A stretch of 64,000 bases of DNA, from the NCBI GenBank assembly GCA_934572535.1, contig CAKTLJ010000003.1:1-64000 (forward strand). Direction: 5' to 3'. The position numbers and the translations under genes were made by a program. This document shows positions 1 through 7,784 of this stretch, piece by piece; the stretch's first letter is position 1, and every line of letters starts with the position of its first letter. Source of the stretch: an uncultured Eubacteriales bacterium. Its GTDB lineage: Bacteria; Bacillota; Clostridia; Oscillospirales; Oscillospiraceae. Below the pieces are notes generated by a model, which was not told the origin of the DNA, made no database searches, and was given only the letters and a program-made list of their open reading frames with translations.

Positions 1-73
1 GTGTGGCGAAGTTTGGTATCGCGCTTGAATGGGGTTCAAGAGGCCTTGAGTTCGAATCTCAACACTCGGACCA
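1..73 (+). tRNA. tRNA-Pro (GGG), 5' end cut by window edge
   Basis: The anticodon stem CTTGA/TCAAG encloses loop ATGGGGT, giving anticodon GGG. A T-arm, acceptor 3' strand CACTCGG, discriminator A and encoded CCA (71-73) follow. The first four acceptor bases lie before base 1. Confidence 0.93.
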
Positions 74-117
74 AAAGTTCCGAAATTACCTGAATGGGTG
101 ATTTCGGAACTTTTTCT
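74..117 (+). terminator. terminator of tRNA-Pro
   Basis: An inverted repeat (AAGTTCCGAAAT with ATTTCGGAACTT) is followed by a T tract, directly after the tRNA. Confidence 0.85.
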
Positions 118-198
118 TTGTCTGTACGATTTTCGGCCGCCCTCAAGGGGGCGCTTTCCCGGAAGGCCGCGAGGACCCTCATTTTCTCCAGAATCTAT

Positions 199-227
199 TT
201 GTAATTTAGGGTGTTATGTAGTATACT
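199..227 (+). promoter_or_regulatory. promoter of the cysteine-synthase-like gene
   Basis: TTGTAA, 17-base spacer, TATACT. It lies about 60 bases before the chosen TTG start. Confidence 0.7.
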
Positions 228-289
228 GGGTGGGTTCACGTCACGGCCTGTCCGCCGGGACATTTGTTTACATAGGGAGGTCTCTCACC

Positions 290-1219
290 TTGGTCTATCA
301 AAACGTACTGGAAGCCCTTGGCAATACTCCGCTCATCCGCCTCTCCCGCATGGTACCCGCAGGCTGGGCCGATGTGCTGGTCAAATACGAAGGGGTCAAC
401 ATCGGCGGCTCCATCAAAACCCGCACCGCCTACAGCATGATCCTGGACGCGGAAAAACGGGGCCTCCTGACCCCGGACACCATCATCGTGGAACCCACCA
501 GCGGAAACCAGGGGATCGGCCTGGCCCTGGTCGGGGCGGTCCGCGGGTATCATGTCCGCATCATCATGCCCGACTCGGTGAGCGAGGAGCGGCGGAAGCT
601 CATCCACGCCTACGGCGCGGAGCTGGTCCTGGTCCACGACGAGGGCGACATCGGGGCCTGCATCCAGGCCTGCCTGGACACTGCCGCCCGGATGGCCCGG
701 GAGGAGCGCAACGTCTGGGTCCCCCAGCAGTTTGAAAACCCCGCCAACCCCGCCGTCCACCAGACTCAGACTGCCAGAGAGATCTTGGACCAGGTGGAGG
801 GGGAGATCCACGGCTTCTGCTCCGGCGTGGGCACCGGCGGCACCCTCTCCGGCGTGGGGAACGCGCTAAAGGCGCACTTCCCGCACATGAAGATCTGGGC
901 GGCAGAGCCGCAGAACGCCGCCGTCCTCTCCCGCGGCCACGTCGGCTCCCACCTGCAAATGGGCATCGGCGACGGTCTGATCCCCGGCAACCTGGACCTG
1001 ACCGTCTTCGACGACGTGTCCATCGTCACCGACGAGGAGGCCATCGAGACCGCCCAGCAGCTCATGCGGGAGGAAGGGATCCTCTGCGGGATCTCCAGCG
1101 GCTCCAACGTGACGGTGGCCCTCCGCATGGCCAAGGAGCTGGGCGCGGGCAAGACCGTGGTCACCCTTCTCCCCGACACCGGAGAGCGCTATTTCAGCAC
1201 CCAGTTATTTGAAGATTGA
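290..1219 (+). CDS. cysteine synthase-like PLP enzyme
   Basis: Fold-type II PLP enzyme of the cysteine synthase / O-acetylserine sulfhydrylase family, cytosolic, 309 residues (usual length). The start is a TTG at 290 seven to ten bases after AGGGAGG; the open frame continues upstream, but the promoter at 199-227 rules out the earlier ATG. The PLP lysine is K43 in GGSIKTR. The substrate loop reads TSGNQG (70-75) and the phosphate loop GVGTGGT lies near residue 178. Two positions depart from textbook CysK: the family's NPGGSVKDR is NIGGSIKTR here, and TSGNTG is TSGNQG. These changes could shift the acyl acceptor or sulfur donor, so the substrate is uncertain. It is a single-gene unit with its own promoter and terminator and no sulfur genes beside it. 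Confidence 0.85.
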   Translation: MVYQNVLEALGNTPLIRLSRMVPAGWADVLVKYEGVNIGGSIKTRTAYSMILDAEKRGLLTPDTIIVEPTSGNQGIGLALVGAVRGYHVRIIMPDSVSEERRKLIHAYGAELVLVHDEGDIGACIQACLDTAARMAREERNVWVPQQFENPANPAVHQTQTAREILDQVEGEIHGFCSGVGTGGTLSGVGNALKAHFPHMKIWAAEPQNAAVLSRGHVGSHLQMGIGDGLIPGNLDLTVFDDVSIVTDEEAIETAQQLMREEGILCGISSGSNVTVALRMAKELGAGKTVVTLLPDTGERYFSTQLFED

Positions 1220-1228
1220 CAAAAATTC

Positions 1229-1264
1229 GCCCAGGACGGCAATGCCGTCCTGGGCGTTGTTTCT
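1229..1264. terminator. bidirectional terminator
   Basis: A 12-bp perfect stem (GCCCAGGACGGC) with loop AAT has T-rich tails on both strands, between the convergent cysteine-synthase-like and DAHP synthase genes. Confidence 0.85.
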
Positions 1265-1276
1265 GTCGGGAATGGC

Positions 1277-2308
1277 TCAAACCAATGCCGCGATATCCTG
1301 GACCAAGCGCTCGGTGGCGGCCCAGCCGATACAGGGGTCGGTGATGGACTTGCCATACACCCCCTCGCCGATCTTCTGGCTGCCCTCCTCCAGGTAGGAC
1401 TCGATCATGAAGCCCTTGACCATGGCGCGGATGTGGTCGGAATGGCGGCAGGAATGCAGGACCTCCTTGCAGATCCGGGGCTGCTCCCAATACTGCTTGG
1501 CGGAGTTGGAGTGGTTAGCGTCCACGATGAGGCTGATGTTCTCCAGCCCCTTGGCCTCGTAGGCGTTATAGAGGTGCTCCATGTCCTCGAAGTGGTAGTT
1601 GGGGATGGCCTCGCCATGGCGGTTCACATAGCCCCGCAGGATGGCGTGGGCCAGCTCGTTGCCGGTGGTCTCGACCTCCCAGCCCCGGTAGATGAAGGTG
1701 TGCTGCCGCTGGGCGGCCAGGATGGAGTTGAGCATCACGGAGATGTCTCCGCTGGTGGGGTTCTTCATGCCCACAGGCACGGCGATGCCGCTGGCAGTGA
1801 GGCGGTGCTCCTGGTTTTCCACGCTGCGCGCGCCCACGGCCACGTAGGCCAACAGGTCGGACAGGTAGCGGTAGTTGTCGGGGTAGAGCATCTCGTCCGC
1901 AGTGGACAGGCCGGTCTCAGCCAGCACGTTGGTGTGGAGCCGACGCATGGCGATGACGCCCTCCAGCATGTCCACGCCCTTCTCCGGGTTGGGCTGGTGG
2001 AGCAGGCCCTTGTAGCCCTCGCCGGTGGTCCGGGGCTTGTTGGTATAGACCCGAGGGATGAGAATGAGCTTATCTTCCACCTTCTCCTGGAGCCGGGCCA
2101 GACGGCCGCAGTAGTCCAGCACCGCGTCCTCCCGATCGGCAGAGCAGGGACCGATCAGCAGGATCTTCCGCTCACTCGCTCCGGTAAACACCGCAGCGAT
2201 GACAGCGTCGCGCTCGTTCTTGACGCGGGCAAGCTCCGCCGTCAGGGGATATTGCTCCTTGATCTCCTTGGGCACGGGCAGCTTTCGTTTAAAGTGCATG
2301 TTCTTCAT
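1277..2308 (-). CDS. aroF: 3-deoxy-7-phosphoheptulonate synthase (DAHP synthase, class I)
   Basis: Condenses phosphoenolpyruvate with erythrose 4-phosphate, the first step of the shikimate pathway. 343 residues, the normal size for the AroF/G/H type. Visible family motifs are GPCSADR near residue 53, RVYTNKPRT (substrate binding), GARSVENQEHR, KNPTSGD and a C-terminal DANHSN metal/PEP segment. ATG start with GAGG about ten bases upstream. It is monocistronic, converging on the cysteine-synthase-like gene and divergent from guaD; no other aromatic genes are adjacent. Which allosteric class (Phe, Tyr or Trp) it belongs to cannot be read from the sequence, so the symbol is only a family label. 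Confidence 0.93.
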   Translation of the reverse strand: MKNMHFKRKLPVPKEIKEQYPLTAELARVKNERDAVIAAVFTGASERKILLIGPCSADREDAVLDYCGRLARLQEKVEDKLILIPRVYTNKPRTTGEGYKGLLHQPNPEKGVDMLEGVIAMRRLHTNVLAETGLSTADEMLYPDNYRYLSDLLAYVAVGARSVENQEHRLTASGIAVPVGMKNPTSGDISVMLNSILAAQRQHTFIYRGWEVETTGNELAHAILRGYVNRHGEAIPNYHFEDMEHLYNAYEAKGLENISLIVDANHSNSAKQYWEQPRICKEVLHSCRHSDHIRAMVKGFMIESYLEEGSQKIGEGVYGKSITDPCIGWAATERLVQDIAALV

Positions 2309-2405
2309 ATCGTAAAACCTCGCAGTTCCTCCTCAAATTGCAGTTATACTTTAACACGTACCGTCGAAATTGCAAGAGGCAGCGCGGCCTTTCGCAGACG
2401 CTTTT

Positions 2406-2434
2406 TTGACTTTGGGCCGGTCCGATGGTATGAT
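2406..2434 (+). promoter_or_regulatory. promoter of guaD
   Basis: TTGACT, 17-base spacer, TATGAT, about 43 bases before the guaD ATG. Confidence 0.75.
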
Positions 2435-2476
2435 GGCATCGTATTAAAGCACCTATCGAAGACAGGAGGAAACCCT

Positions 2477-3853
2477 ATGAACCGTCAAATCGCAGACGTC
2501 ACAAGACCTTCCGCGCAAGCAGAGCGCATCGAAACGCCGACCGGCCCGCAGAACCGCACTGGAAACGACAGCTTCGTTCTGAAGGGGACCATTTGCTACA
2601 GCCGCAGCCAGACGGAGATCGCCGTTTTCCCGGATTCCTATGTAGTCTGTGAAGAGGGCTTTTCCCGCGGGGTGTACCGAACTCTGCCGGAGGCGTATCA
2701 GGCCCTGCCCCTGACGGACTACGGAGACAAGCTGATCCTGCCCGGCCTGGTGGACCTCCACACCCACGCCCCCCAGTACCCCTTTCGGGGGACCGGCATG
2801 GATCTGGAGCTGGTGGAATGGCTCCAGTCCCGCGCCTTCCCAGAGGAGGCCCACTACAGCGACCTCGACTACGCCCGGACGGCCTACCGCCAGTTTGTGG
2901 ACCACCTGACCCGCAGCGCCACCACCCGGGCCTGTGTCTTTGCCACCCGGCATCGAAAGGCCACGGAACTGCTCATGGACCTGCTGGAGGAGAGCGGCCT
3001 GGTCACCTTCGTGGGCAAGGTGAACATGGATCGGAACGCCCCGGAAGGGCTGCGGGAGGCATCCGCCCAACGCTCCGCCCAGGAGACCCGCCTGTGGCTG
3101 ACGGAAACGGACGGGCGCTACCGGCGCACCAGACCCATCCTGACCCCCCGCTTCATTCCCTCCTGCACAGAAGCGTTGTTGGAGGCCCTTGGGGCGCTCC
3201 AGCGGGAATGGGGCCTGCCCGTCCAGTCCCACCTGTCGGAAAACCCCGAGGAGATCCGGTGGGTGAAGGCCCTCTGCCCCCAGGCAAAGTTTTACGGGGA
3301 CGCCTACGACCGCTGGGGCCTCTTTGGCCGGGACGCCAACGGCCGCCCCTTCCCCACCATCATGGCCCACTGCGTCTGGTCCTCCCCGGAGGAGGTGGCG
3401 CGGATGCGGGAGAACGGCGTCTTCATTGCCCACTGCCCCGCCTCCAACACCAACCTCTCCTCGGGCATCGCCCCGGTGCGGGCCTATCTGGACGGCGGCC
3501 TGAGGGTAGGGCTGGGCAGCGACGTGGCCGGGGGCCACACCGAGTCCCTCTTCCGGGCCATGACCGACGCCATCCAGGTCTCCAAGCTGTACTGGCGGCT
3601 GGTGGAGCAGGACGCGAAGCCCATCACCTTTGCGGAGGCCTTCTACCTGGCCACCAAGGGCGGCGGGGCCTTCTTTGGACAGGTGGGCAGCCTGGAGGCG
3701 GGGTACGCCTTCGACGCCATCGTGCTGGACGACAGCCCCCTTTCCCATCCCCAGCCCCTCACTGCCCTCCAACGGCTGGAGCGGGCCGCCTACCTCTCTC
3801 TGGACCTGTTTGGCCTTCACGCCAAGTATGTGGCGGGCAGGCAGCTCTTCTGA
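2477..3853 (+). CDS. guaD: guanine deaminase (amidohydrolase)
   Basis: Zinc amidohydrolase converting guanine to xanthine in purine salvage. 458 residues from the ATG at 2477, which follows AGGAGG; the same frame runs open far upstream antisense to aroF, but that is not coding. Metal ligands are H95 and H97 (in LVDLHTH), then the later QSHLSE and MAHCVW histidines and the aspartate of GLGSDVAGG. HCPASNTNL is typical of guanine deaminase and related aminohydrolases. It may be cotranscribed with the cysteine-rich ORF 64 bases downstream. Another purine or pterin aminohydrolase is the alternative, but length and motifs favour guanine. Confidence 0.88.
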   Translation: MNRQIADVTRPSAQAERIETPTGPQNRTGNDSFVLKGTICYSRSQTEIAVFPDSYVVCEEGFSRGVYRTLPEAYQALPLTDYGDKLILPGLVDLHTHAPQYPFRGTGMDLELVEWLQSRAFPEEAHYSDLDYARTAYRQFVDHLTRSATTRACVFATRHRKATELLMDLLEESGLVTFVGKVNMDRNAPEGLREASAQRSAQETRLWLTETDGRYRRTRPILTPRFIPSCTEALLEALGALQREWGLPVQSHLSENPEEIRWVKALCPQAKFYGDAYDRWGLFGRDANGRPFPTIMAHCVWSSPEEVARMRENGVFIAHCPASNTNLSSGIAPVRAYLDGGLRVGLGSDVAGGHTESLFRAMTDAIQVSKLYWRLVEQDAKPITFAEAFYLATKGGGAFFGQVGSLEAGYAFDAIVLDDSPLSHPQPLTALQRLERAAYLSLDLFGLHAKYVAGRQLF

Positions 3854-3917
3854 ACGGAACCCCTTTCCTCTCCCCGGCATAGACTGGGGTACATCTCGTA
3901 AGATTGGAGGAACTGGT

Positions 3918-4151
3918 ATGAGATCCTGCGGCAACAAATCCGTTTCCATGAAGGCCTGCGTCAAGCAGGTCTGCCCCTGCCATCTGGTGGTCTGTGACCT
4001 GTGCAACAACCAGGAAGTCCTGGTACACACCGACAAAGCCTGCTGCTTCTGCGTAGGCGACTGTGTCTGCATCGAGTACAACGGGGCCATGACCATGAGT
4101 CTGCCCCCTCAGATCACCGCCGACACCATCTGCTGCGCCAGCGATTGCTGA
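3918..4151 (+). CDS. small cysteine-rich protein of unknown function
   Basis: 77 residues, of which 14 are cysteine (18 percent). The ATG at 3918 follows GGAGG with good spacing. Cysteines fall in clusters: C19-C21, C26-C29, C42-C43-C45, C49-C51 and C72-C73, ending in C77. There is no signal peptide and no classic ferredoxin spacing (CxxCxxCxxxCP), so a simple iron-sulfur ferredoxin is unlikely. Metal binding, a disulfide cross-linked spore coat or exosporium component, or a modified peptide precursor are possible; no radical-SAM or export gene is adjacent to support the last. It lies 64 bases behind guaD with no terminator between. Confidence 0.75.
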   Translation: MRSCGNKSVSMKACVKQVCPCHLVVCDLCNNQEVLVHTDKACCFCVGDCVCIEYNGAMTMSLPPQITADTICCASDC

Positions 4152-4202
4152 GCCTTCGCCTGCCTTCGGGCAGGCACTACATAGGCAGGGGCGGAGAACC
4201 AC

Positions 4203-4231
4203 TTGTTTTTCTGCCGCAGGTCTCGTATAAT
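4203..4231 (+). promoter_or_regulatory. promoter of the 107-residue ORF
   Basis: TTGTTT, 17-base spacer, perfect TATAAT, 47 bases before the ATG. Confidence 0.75.
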
Positions 4232-4278
4232 ACGCATATCGACAATATCTCACCCTCTCCCAAGAAAGGACAGCTTCT

Positions 4279-4602
4279 ATGGCAAAACTGGAACGCGCCC
4301 TGGCGGGCGATTTTGACGAGATCCTCCGCACCATCGAGGACGGCATCCTCGGCGGCAGCGTATCGGCCTCCCTGGAGGATTCCAGCGACTTCGAGGACGG
4401 CGATGCCCGGTGCAGCGTCCGCGTGTTCGAGCGCTACAGCTACATCGGCGGAAACCGGCTCAGCCTGAGCGTGACCCTCTTCCAAAGCGGCGGTGACGTC
4501 CATCTCTCCGCCATCGCCTCCGGGGGCAGCCAAGCTGTCTTTTGGAAGATAAACACCTGGGGCGAGAATGCCTTCCTGGACAAGCTGCGGGAACTTCTGT
4601 GA
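4279..4602 (+). CDS. small conserved protein, resembles DUF6054
   Basis: 107 residues, ATG preceded by AAGAAAGGA. Soluble, with no membrane segment. The pattern of an acidic N-terminal helix, a central beta-rich stretch (CSVRVFERYSYIGGNRLSLS) and a terminal amphipathic helix matches my memory of the DUF6054 family of Firmicutes, whose function is unknown. It has its own promoter and terminator, so it is probably an independent unit. The family assignment is from memory and moderate in certainty; the coding call is firm. Confidence 0.8.
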   Translation: MAKLERALAGDFDEILRTIEDGILGGSVSASLEDSSDFEDGDARCSVRVFERYSYIGGNRLSLSVTLFQSGGDVHLSAIASGGSQAVFWKINTWGENAFLDKLRELL

Positions 4603-4636
4603 GTCCTCTCCCCAGCCATAGCCCCCTCTACGGAAA

Positions 4637-4680
4637 ACAGCTGCCGCGTTCTTCTCGCGGCAGCTGTTGGCGTTTCTTTC
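4637..4680. terminator. terminator between convergent genes
   Basis: A 12-bp stem ACAGCTGCCGCG / CGCGGCAGCTGT is followed on the plus strand by a T-rich run; it can also serve the minus-strand acetyltransferase. Confidence 0.8.
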
Positions 4681-4685
4681 CTTGT

Positions 4686-5177
4686 TTAGGATGGGCGCAG
4701 GTCCTTGCGCATATAGATAGTGGCGTCGATGGGGCTGGGGGTGTAGCTGGGGATCTCATAAAAGCCCATGTCCCGGTAGAGCCGGATGGCCTGGCTCAAA
4801 AAGGGAAAGGTGTCCAGCACCATGGCCTCATATCCGTCCCTTTGCGCGTCGGACAGAAGCATCTCCACCAGACGACGGGCGATCCCCCGCCCCCGAAAGG
4901 CCGGGCGGATATACAGCCGCTTCATTTCGCAGCGCGTCTCGTCCAGGCGCTTCATGGCGATGCAGCCGGCCGCTTCCCCGTTCACCCGCACCAAGTACAG
5001 GCGGCCCCCGGGCTGTCCGTACTTCTCATCCGGGTGGCTCAGTTCCGCTTCAAACCGCTGGAGTTTCAAATAGTCCGCATACTCCGGATCGTTGGCCACC
5101 ACCATGGCGGCATATTCCGATAACAATTCTTGAATGGCCTCCAACTCCTGGTAAGCCGGTTTGATGGTGATCTCCAC
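4686..5177 (-). CDS. GNAT family N-acetyltransferase
   Basis: 163-residue GNAT-fold acetyltransferase using acetyl-CoA. The CoA-binding segment is IRPAFRGRGIARRLVE near residues 91-106, and the family's C-terminal RLYRDMGF stretch is present. The start is GTG at 5177 with GGAGG about eleven bases upstream; no in-frame ATG fits better. Substrate unknown. Transcribed after the small acidic membrane protein with a hairpin (5218-5242) between them. Confidence 0.87.
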   Translation of the reverse strand: MEITIKPAYQELEAIQELLSEYAAMVVANDPEYADYLKLQRFEAELSHPDEKYGQPGGRLYLVRVNGEAAGCIAMKRLDETRCEMKRLYIRPAFRGRGIARRLVEMLLSDAQRDGYEAMVLDTFPFLSQAIRLYRDMGFYEIPSYTPSPIDATIYMRKDLRPS

Positions 5178-5217
5178 GGTGCTTGCTTCCTCCGTTTTCC
5201 CGCATCCAGAAAGGTCT

Positions 5218-5242
5218 GCTCCCTGCCCGCCGGGCAGGGAGC
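5218..5242 (-). terminator. hairpin behind the small membrane protein gene
   Basis: A near-perfect palindrome, GCTCCCTGCCCG paired with CGGGCAGGGAGC. The minus-strand tail is only weakly T-rich (AGACCTTTCT), so termination may be partial. Confidence 0.5.
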
Positions 5243-5249
5243 CGTTTGC

Positions 5250-5561
5250 TTATTCTTCGGACGGTTCTTCCTCCTCGGCAGGCTCCTGGTCCGGGGCCTC
5301 CTCGGTCACCTCCTCCGCAGCGCCCTCGGCGTCCACGAAGTCATTCTCGGCGGTCTCCTCGTCCTTGTCCATGGCGTGGACCACAACGTCGTCGTCCAGG
5401 TCCACGGAGAAGAATCCGTCCTCCTGGGCCTCCAGCAGGTCAGCGATGCCCTGGACCGTCCTTTCAATGCCCTTGCGGCTTAGATAGGCAGCCACACCGC
5501 CCACAGCGGCGCTCGCCGCACCAAAGGCCAGCACAGCACCAAGTCCAAACTTCTTTGCCAT
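5250..5561 (-). CDS. small membrane-anchored acidic protein
   Basis: 103 residues, ATG with a strong AAGGAGG. Residues 5-28 form one hydrophobic glycine/alanine-rich segment (membrane anchor or uncleaved signal) followed by RK; the C-terminal 40 residues are almost entirely E, D and A and likely disordered. No known domain recognised, so no function is proposed. It has a strong promoter of its own at 5610-5638. Such anchored acidic tails often act as charge spacers, but that is only a guess. Confidence 0.75.
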   Translation of the reverse strand: MAKKFGLGAVLAFGAASAAVGGVAAYLSRKGIERTVQGIADLLEAQEDGFFSVDLDDDVVVHAMDKDEETAENDFVDAEGAAEEVTEEAPDQEPAEEEEPSEE

Positions 5562-5864
5562 CGTAATTCCTCCTTGCCGTTCTGATGTGGGAAAAACGGG
5601 ATCTCTATAATTTTACCTGTCTCGCTCCGGTTTGTCAATGCGCCGGATGCGTAGGGTAGTCCCTCCCCAGTATAAATATCCACTGACTTTCGATATTTTT
5701 TCACTATCTTACTGCGTTAAAGGGGGCATGTCAAGATAAAACTCGCCCAAGCTTTCTGGAAGGCAAGCAAACCGGAGCAATGCCTTCCCTTGGACGCGCG
5801 GACTTGCCGACAGCTTCACACCCCAAACGGCAAGCCGCTCGGGGTGTGGTCTCGTTTCCGTCAT
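5562..5864. other. 303-base gene-free stretch with hairpins
   Basis: Contains the minus-strand promoter at 5610-5638 and two inverted repeats: GGAAGGCA...TGCCTTCC around 5758-5791 and a long hairpin at 5817-5848 with ACACCCC arms. The second lies just past the ppa stop but has no T tract. No ORF with a ribosome site was seen in 5660-5864. Confidence 0.6.
5610..5638 (-). promoter_or_regulatory. promoter of the small acidic membrane protein
   Basis: Minus strand TTGACA, 17-base spacer, TAAAAT. Confidence 0.8.
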
Positions 5865-6398
5865 TCACTTACAAAAGCTTTCGATGTACTGATCGATGGA
5901 TTTCTTGATGATCTCCACGGCGGCCTCCCGGCCGTTTACATCACCGGCCACGGCCTCTCTGCCTTCCAGATTCTTATACACCGTGAAGAAGTGGGCCATC
6001 TCGTCAAAGATATGGGCGGGCAGGTCGTAGATGTCCCGGTAGCCGTTATAGTTGGGGTCGGAGAAGGGGATGGCGATGATCTTTTCATCGTTCTTTCCAC
6101 CGTCCAGCATACTGATGTAGCCGATGGGATAGCACTGGACCAAGGTCAAAGGGTCCATGGCCTCGGAACACAGCACCAGCACATCCAGGGGATCGCCGTC
6201 ATCGCCATAGGTCCGGGGAATGAAGCCATAATTGGCCGGATAGTGGGTGGAGGTGTGCAGCACTCGGTCCAGGATGATCAGACCGGTCTCCTTGTCCAGT
6301 TCGTACTTTTTCTTGCTCCCCTTGGGGATCTCCACCACGGCAATGAAGTCCTCGGGGGTGATACGCTTGGGATTGATGTCATGCCAGATGTTGCTCAC
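5865..6398 (-). CDS. ppa: inorganic pyrophosphatase (family I)
   Basis: Hydrolyses pyrophosphate to two phosphates, pulling biosynthetic reactions forward; cytosolic and magnesium dependent. 177 residues, typical for the soluble family I enzyme. The signature DGDPLDVLVL holds the metal-binding aspartates, and NYGFIPRTYGDDGDPLD is intact. The start is GTG at 6398, eight bases after AAGGAGG. Its promoter (6435-6463) overlaps the end of the upstream DUF1643 gene, so it is separately transcribed. Confidence 0.95.
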   Translation of the reverse strand: MSNIWHDINPKRITPEDFIAVVEIPKGSKKKYELDKETGLIILDRVLHTSTHYPANYGFIPRTYGDDGDPLDVLVLCSEAMDPLTLVQCYPIGYISMLDGGKNDEKIIAIPFSDPNYNGYRDIYDLPAHIFDEMAHFFTVYKNLEGREAVAGDVNGREAAVEIIKKSIDQYIESFCK

Positions 6399-6434
6399 AG
6401 CGACGACCTCCTTAATATTCAGGTTCTATTTTAT

Positions 6435-6463
6435 AGTATAACGGACGCGGGCGAAAAAAACAA
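6435..6463 (-). promoter_or_regulatory. promoter of ppa
   Basis: Minus strand TTGTTT, 17-base spacer, TATACT, adjoining the stop codon of the upstream gene. Confidence 0.75.
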
Positions 6464-7075
6464 TCAAATGCTTTCCAAATACTCCAGCACCGGGAAGGGG
6501 CGGACCGGCTCGTCCTTGCGCAGGTAGAGGGGATGGTGGGGGTGGCCCTTCTTGGTCCGCTTTCCGGCGCACAGCCACGCGGCGTGGTACGCCTGGCCGA
6601 TGGCGGCCATGTCCCGAACGCAGTCCTTCAGATAGGGCCGCTTCTCGATGATGGTCCCCCAGGCCGCCCAGACCGCAGGGCGGAAGCCCTCCCCCACCTG
6701 CTCCAGCACGTAGCGGAAGGCCGCCATGTTCTCTCGGTGGAGTTCCTGGTTGCAGACCCGGTCCATGTCCTCGGGGCGGGTGGCCCGCTGGGCGTAGACG
6801 TTGAACATGAGGAAGCTGTCGAACCCGTTGCCCTTGGCGATGCGCTCCACAGACTTGAGTGTGTTGTCCAGATCCCCCGGGGCGGCGGTGGATGGGTTGA
6901 TCCCGATACAGATGAGGGGATTGACGCCCCGGGTGCCCAGCAAATACCGGTACTCAGCGTAGTGATCAGGGATGTAGAGCCAGCGGTCCCGGTCGTAGTC
7001 GTTGCGGGTGGGGACCAGGGCCTGCGCGAAGGGCAGGATCTCCAGCTCCTGGGTCTGGCAAAGGGGAATGTGCAT
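6464..7075 (-). CDS. DUF1643 domain protein
   Basis: 203 residues, cytosolic. It carries the DUF1643 hallmarks: a GINPSTA motif near residue 58 followed by D and T positions (DLDNTLKSV), a FNVYAQRATRP segment, and a conserved tryptophan/glycine pair (WAAWGT) near residue 137. The family occurs widely in bacteria and phages, and its biochemical role is not established. Start ATG at 7075 follows GGAGG. No operon partner upstream. Confidence 0.85.
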   Translation of the reverse strand: MHIPLCQTQELEILPFAQALVPTRNDYDRDRWLYIPDHYAEYRYLLGTRGVNPLICIGINPSTAAPGDLDNTLKSVERIAKGNGFDSFLMFNVYAQRATRPEDMDRVCNQELHRENMAAFRYVLEQVGEGFRPAVWAAWGTIIEKRPYLKDCVRDMAAIGQAYHAAWLCAGKRTKKGHPHHPLYLRKDEPVRPFPVLEYLESI

Positions 7076-7448
7076 GGGGATACCTCCATCGTGTTTCTAT
7101 TGGGTATAACAGTACCACAAATTCCGGCTCCTGTCGAGCCGATCCAGGGGCGTTCCACCCAGAACGCCGGGGCGTTTCCCTATTTGCCATCTCTAATAAT
7201 CACAATTGATTACTATAGGGCTATTTATAATTATACCTACCCAATGCAAATAAGTATTTTCCTTATTTTTTGTCATTGTTTCCTGGCAAAAATGGGATTA
7301 CAATGCAGCTGTTGTCAAAGATTACTCTCCCTCTCGTAAACCCCCTGCTGAGCAGAAACAGCAGGGGGTTTTGATATCTTTCCGGACGCCGCGGCATTTT
7401 AAAGCGCGTGCTTTTATTGCCTCTTCCCTGCCATAAAAACACGCGCCG
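7076..7448. other. gene-free, AT-rich spacer
   Basis: 373 bases between DUF1643 and tRNA-Leu. 7190-7270 is much more AT-rich than its surroundings. Apart from the hairpin at 7339-7370, no coding or RNA feature could be supported. Confidence 0.6.
7339..7377. terminator. hairpin/terminator past tRNA-Leu(UAG)
   Basis: A 12-bp stem AACCCCCTGCTG / CAGCAGGGGGTT. The T-rich tail is clearer on the plus strand, but its position fits the 3' end of the minus-strand tRNA transcript. Confidence 0.6.
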
Positions 7449-7531
7449 TGGTGCGGGCATGGGGACTTGAACCCCAACGCAAAAGCACGAGAACCTAAAT
7501 CTCGCATGTCTACCAATTCCATCATGCCCGC
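7449..7531 (-). tRNA. tRNA-Leu (UAG)
   Basis: 83 nt on the minus strand with 7-bp acceptor GCGGGCA/TGCCCGC, long variable arm, anticodon loop TTTAGGT (anticodon UAG) and encoded CCA at 7449-7451. Confidence 0.95.
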
Positions 7532-7554
7532 AGCTATTCTCTTGTCCGGGGAGT

Positions 7555-7583
7555 ATTCTATCAGTCTTTTCCGGAAAAGTCAA
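7555..7583 (-). promoter_or_regulatory. promoter of tRNA-Leu(UAG)
   Basis: Minus strand TTGACT, 17-base spacer, TAGAAT, ending 24 bases before the tRNA. Confidence 0.75.
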
Positions 7584-7691
7584 ACGCACCCGCCTCCCTG
7601 TTCGCATAAATATTGCATATTCTTTCGTATATCCGCCCGAAATATTCATTTTTGTTGAAAGTTGCCTGGGCTTTTTTTGAAATTTTTCGGA

Positions 7692-7709
7692 TGATTATGC
7701 ATATTACTC
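7692..7709. promoter_or_regulatory. possible ArgR operator before argG
   Basis: An AT-rich imperfect palindrome (GATTATGCATATTAC) directly upstream of the argG -35 element. Its shape and place resemble ARG boxes, but it is weak; the assignment rests mainly on the operon's role. Confidence 0.3.
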
Positions 7710-7738
7710 TTGCTTTTTTCCGCCATTGGTGGTATCCT
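7710..7738 (+). promoter_or_regulatory. promoter of the arginine operon
   Basis: TTGCTT, 17-base spacer ending TGG, TATCCT (extended -10 type). It leaves a leader of about 40 bases before the argG ATG. Confidence 0.6.
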
Positions 7739-7784
7739 GTTCCCCGTTAAGAGTTCCAATGAAATTTTTCGGAGGTAATGCACC

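Noticed and set aside
1433..2476. Upstream extension of the guaD frame
   Set aside because: It is antisense to aroF; promoter and GGAGG place the start at 2477.
2453..4096. 547-codon minus-strand frame opposite guaD
   Set aside because: Shadow of guaD and the cysteine-rich ORF; no family likeness.
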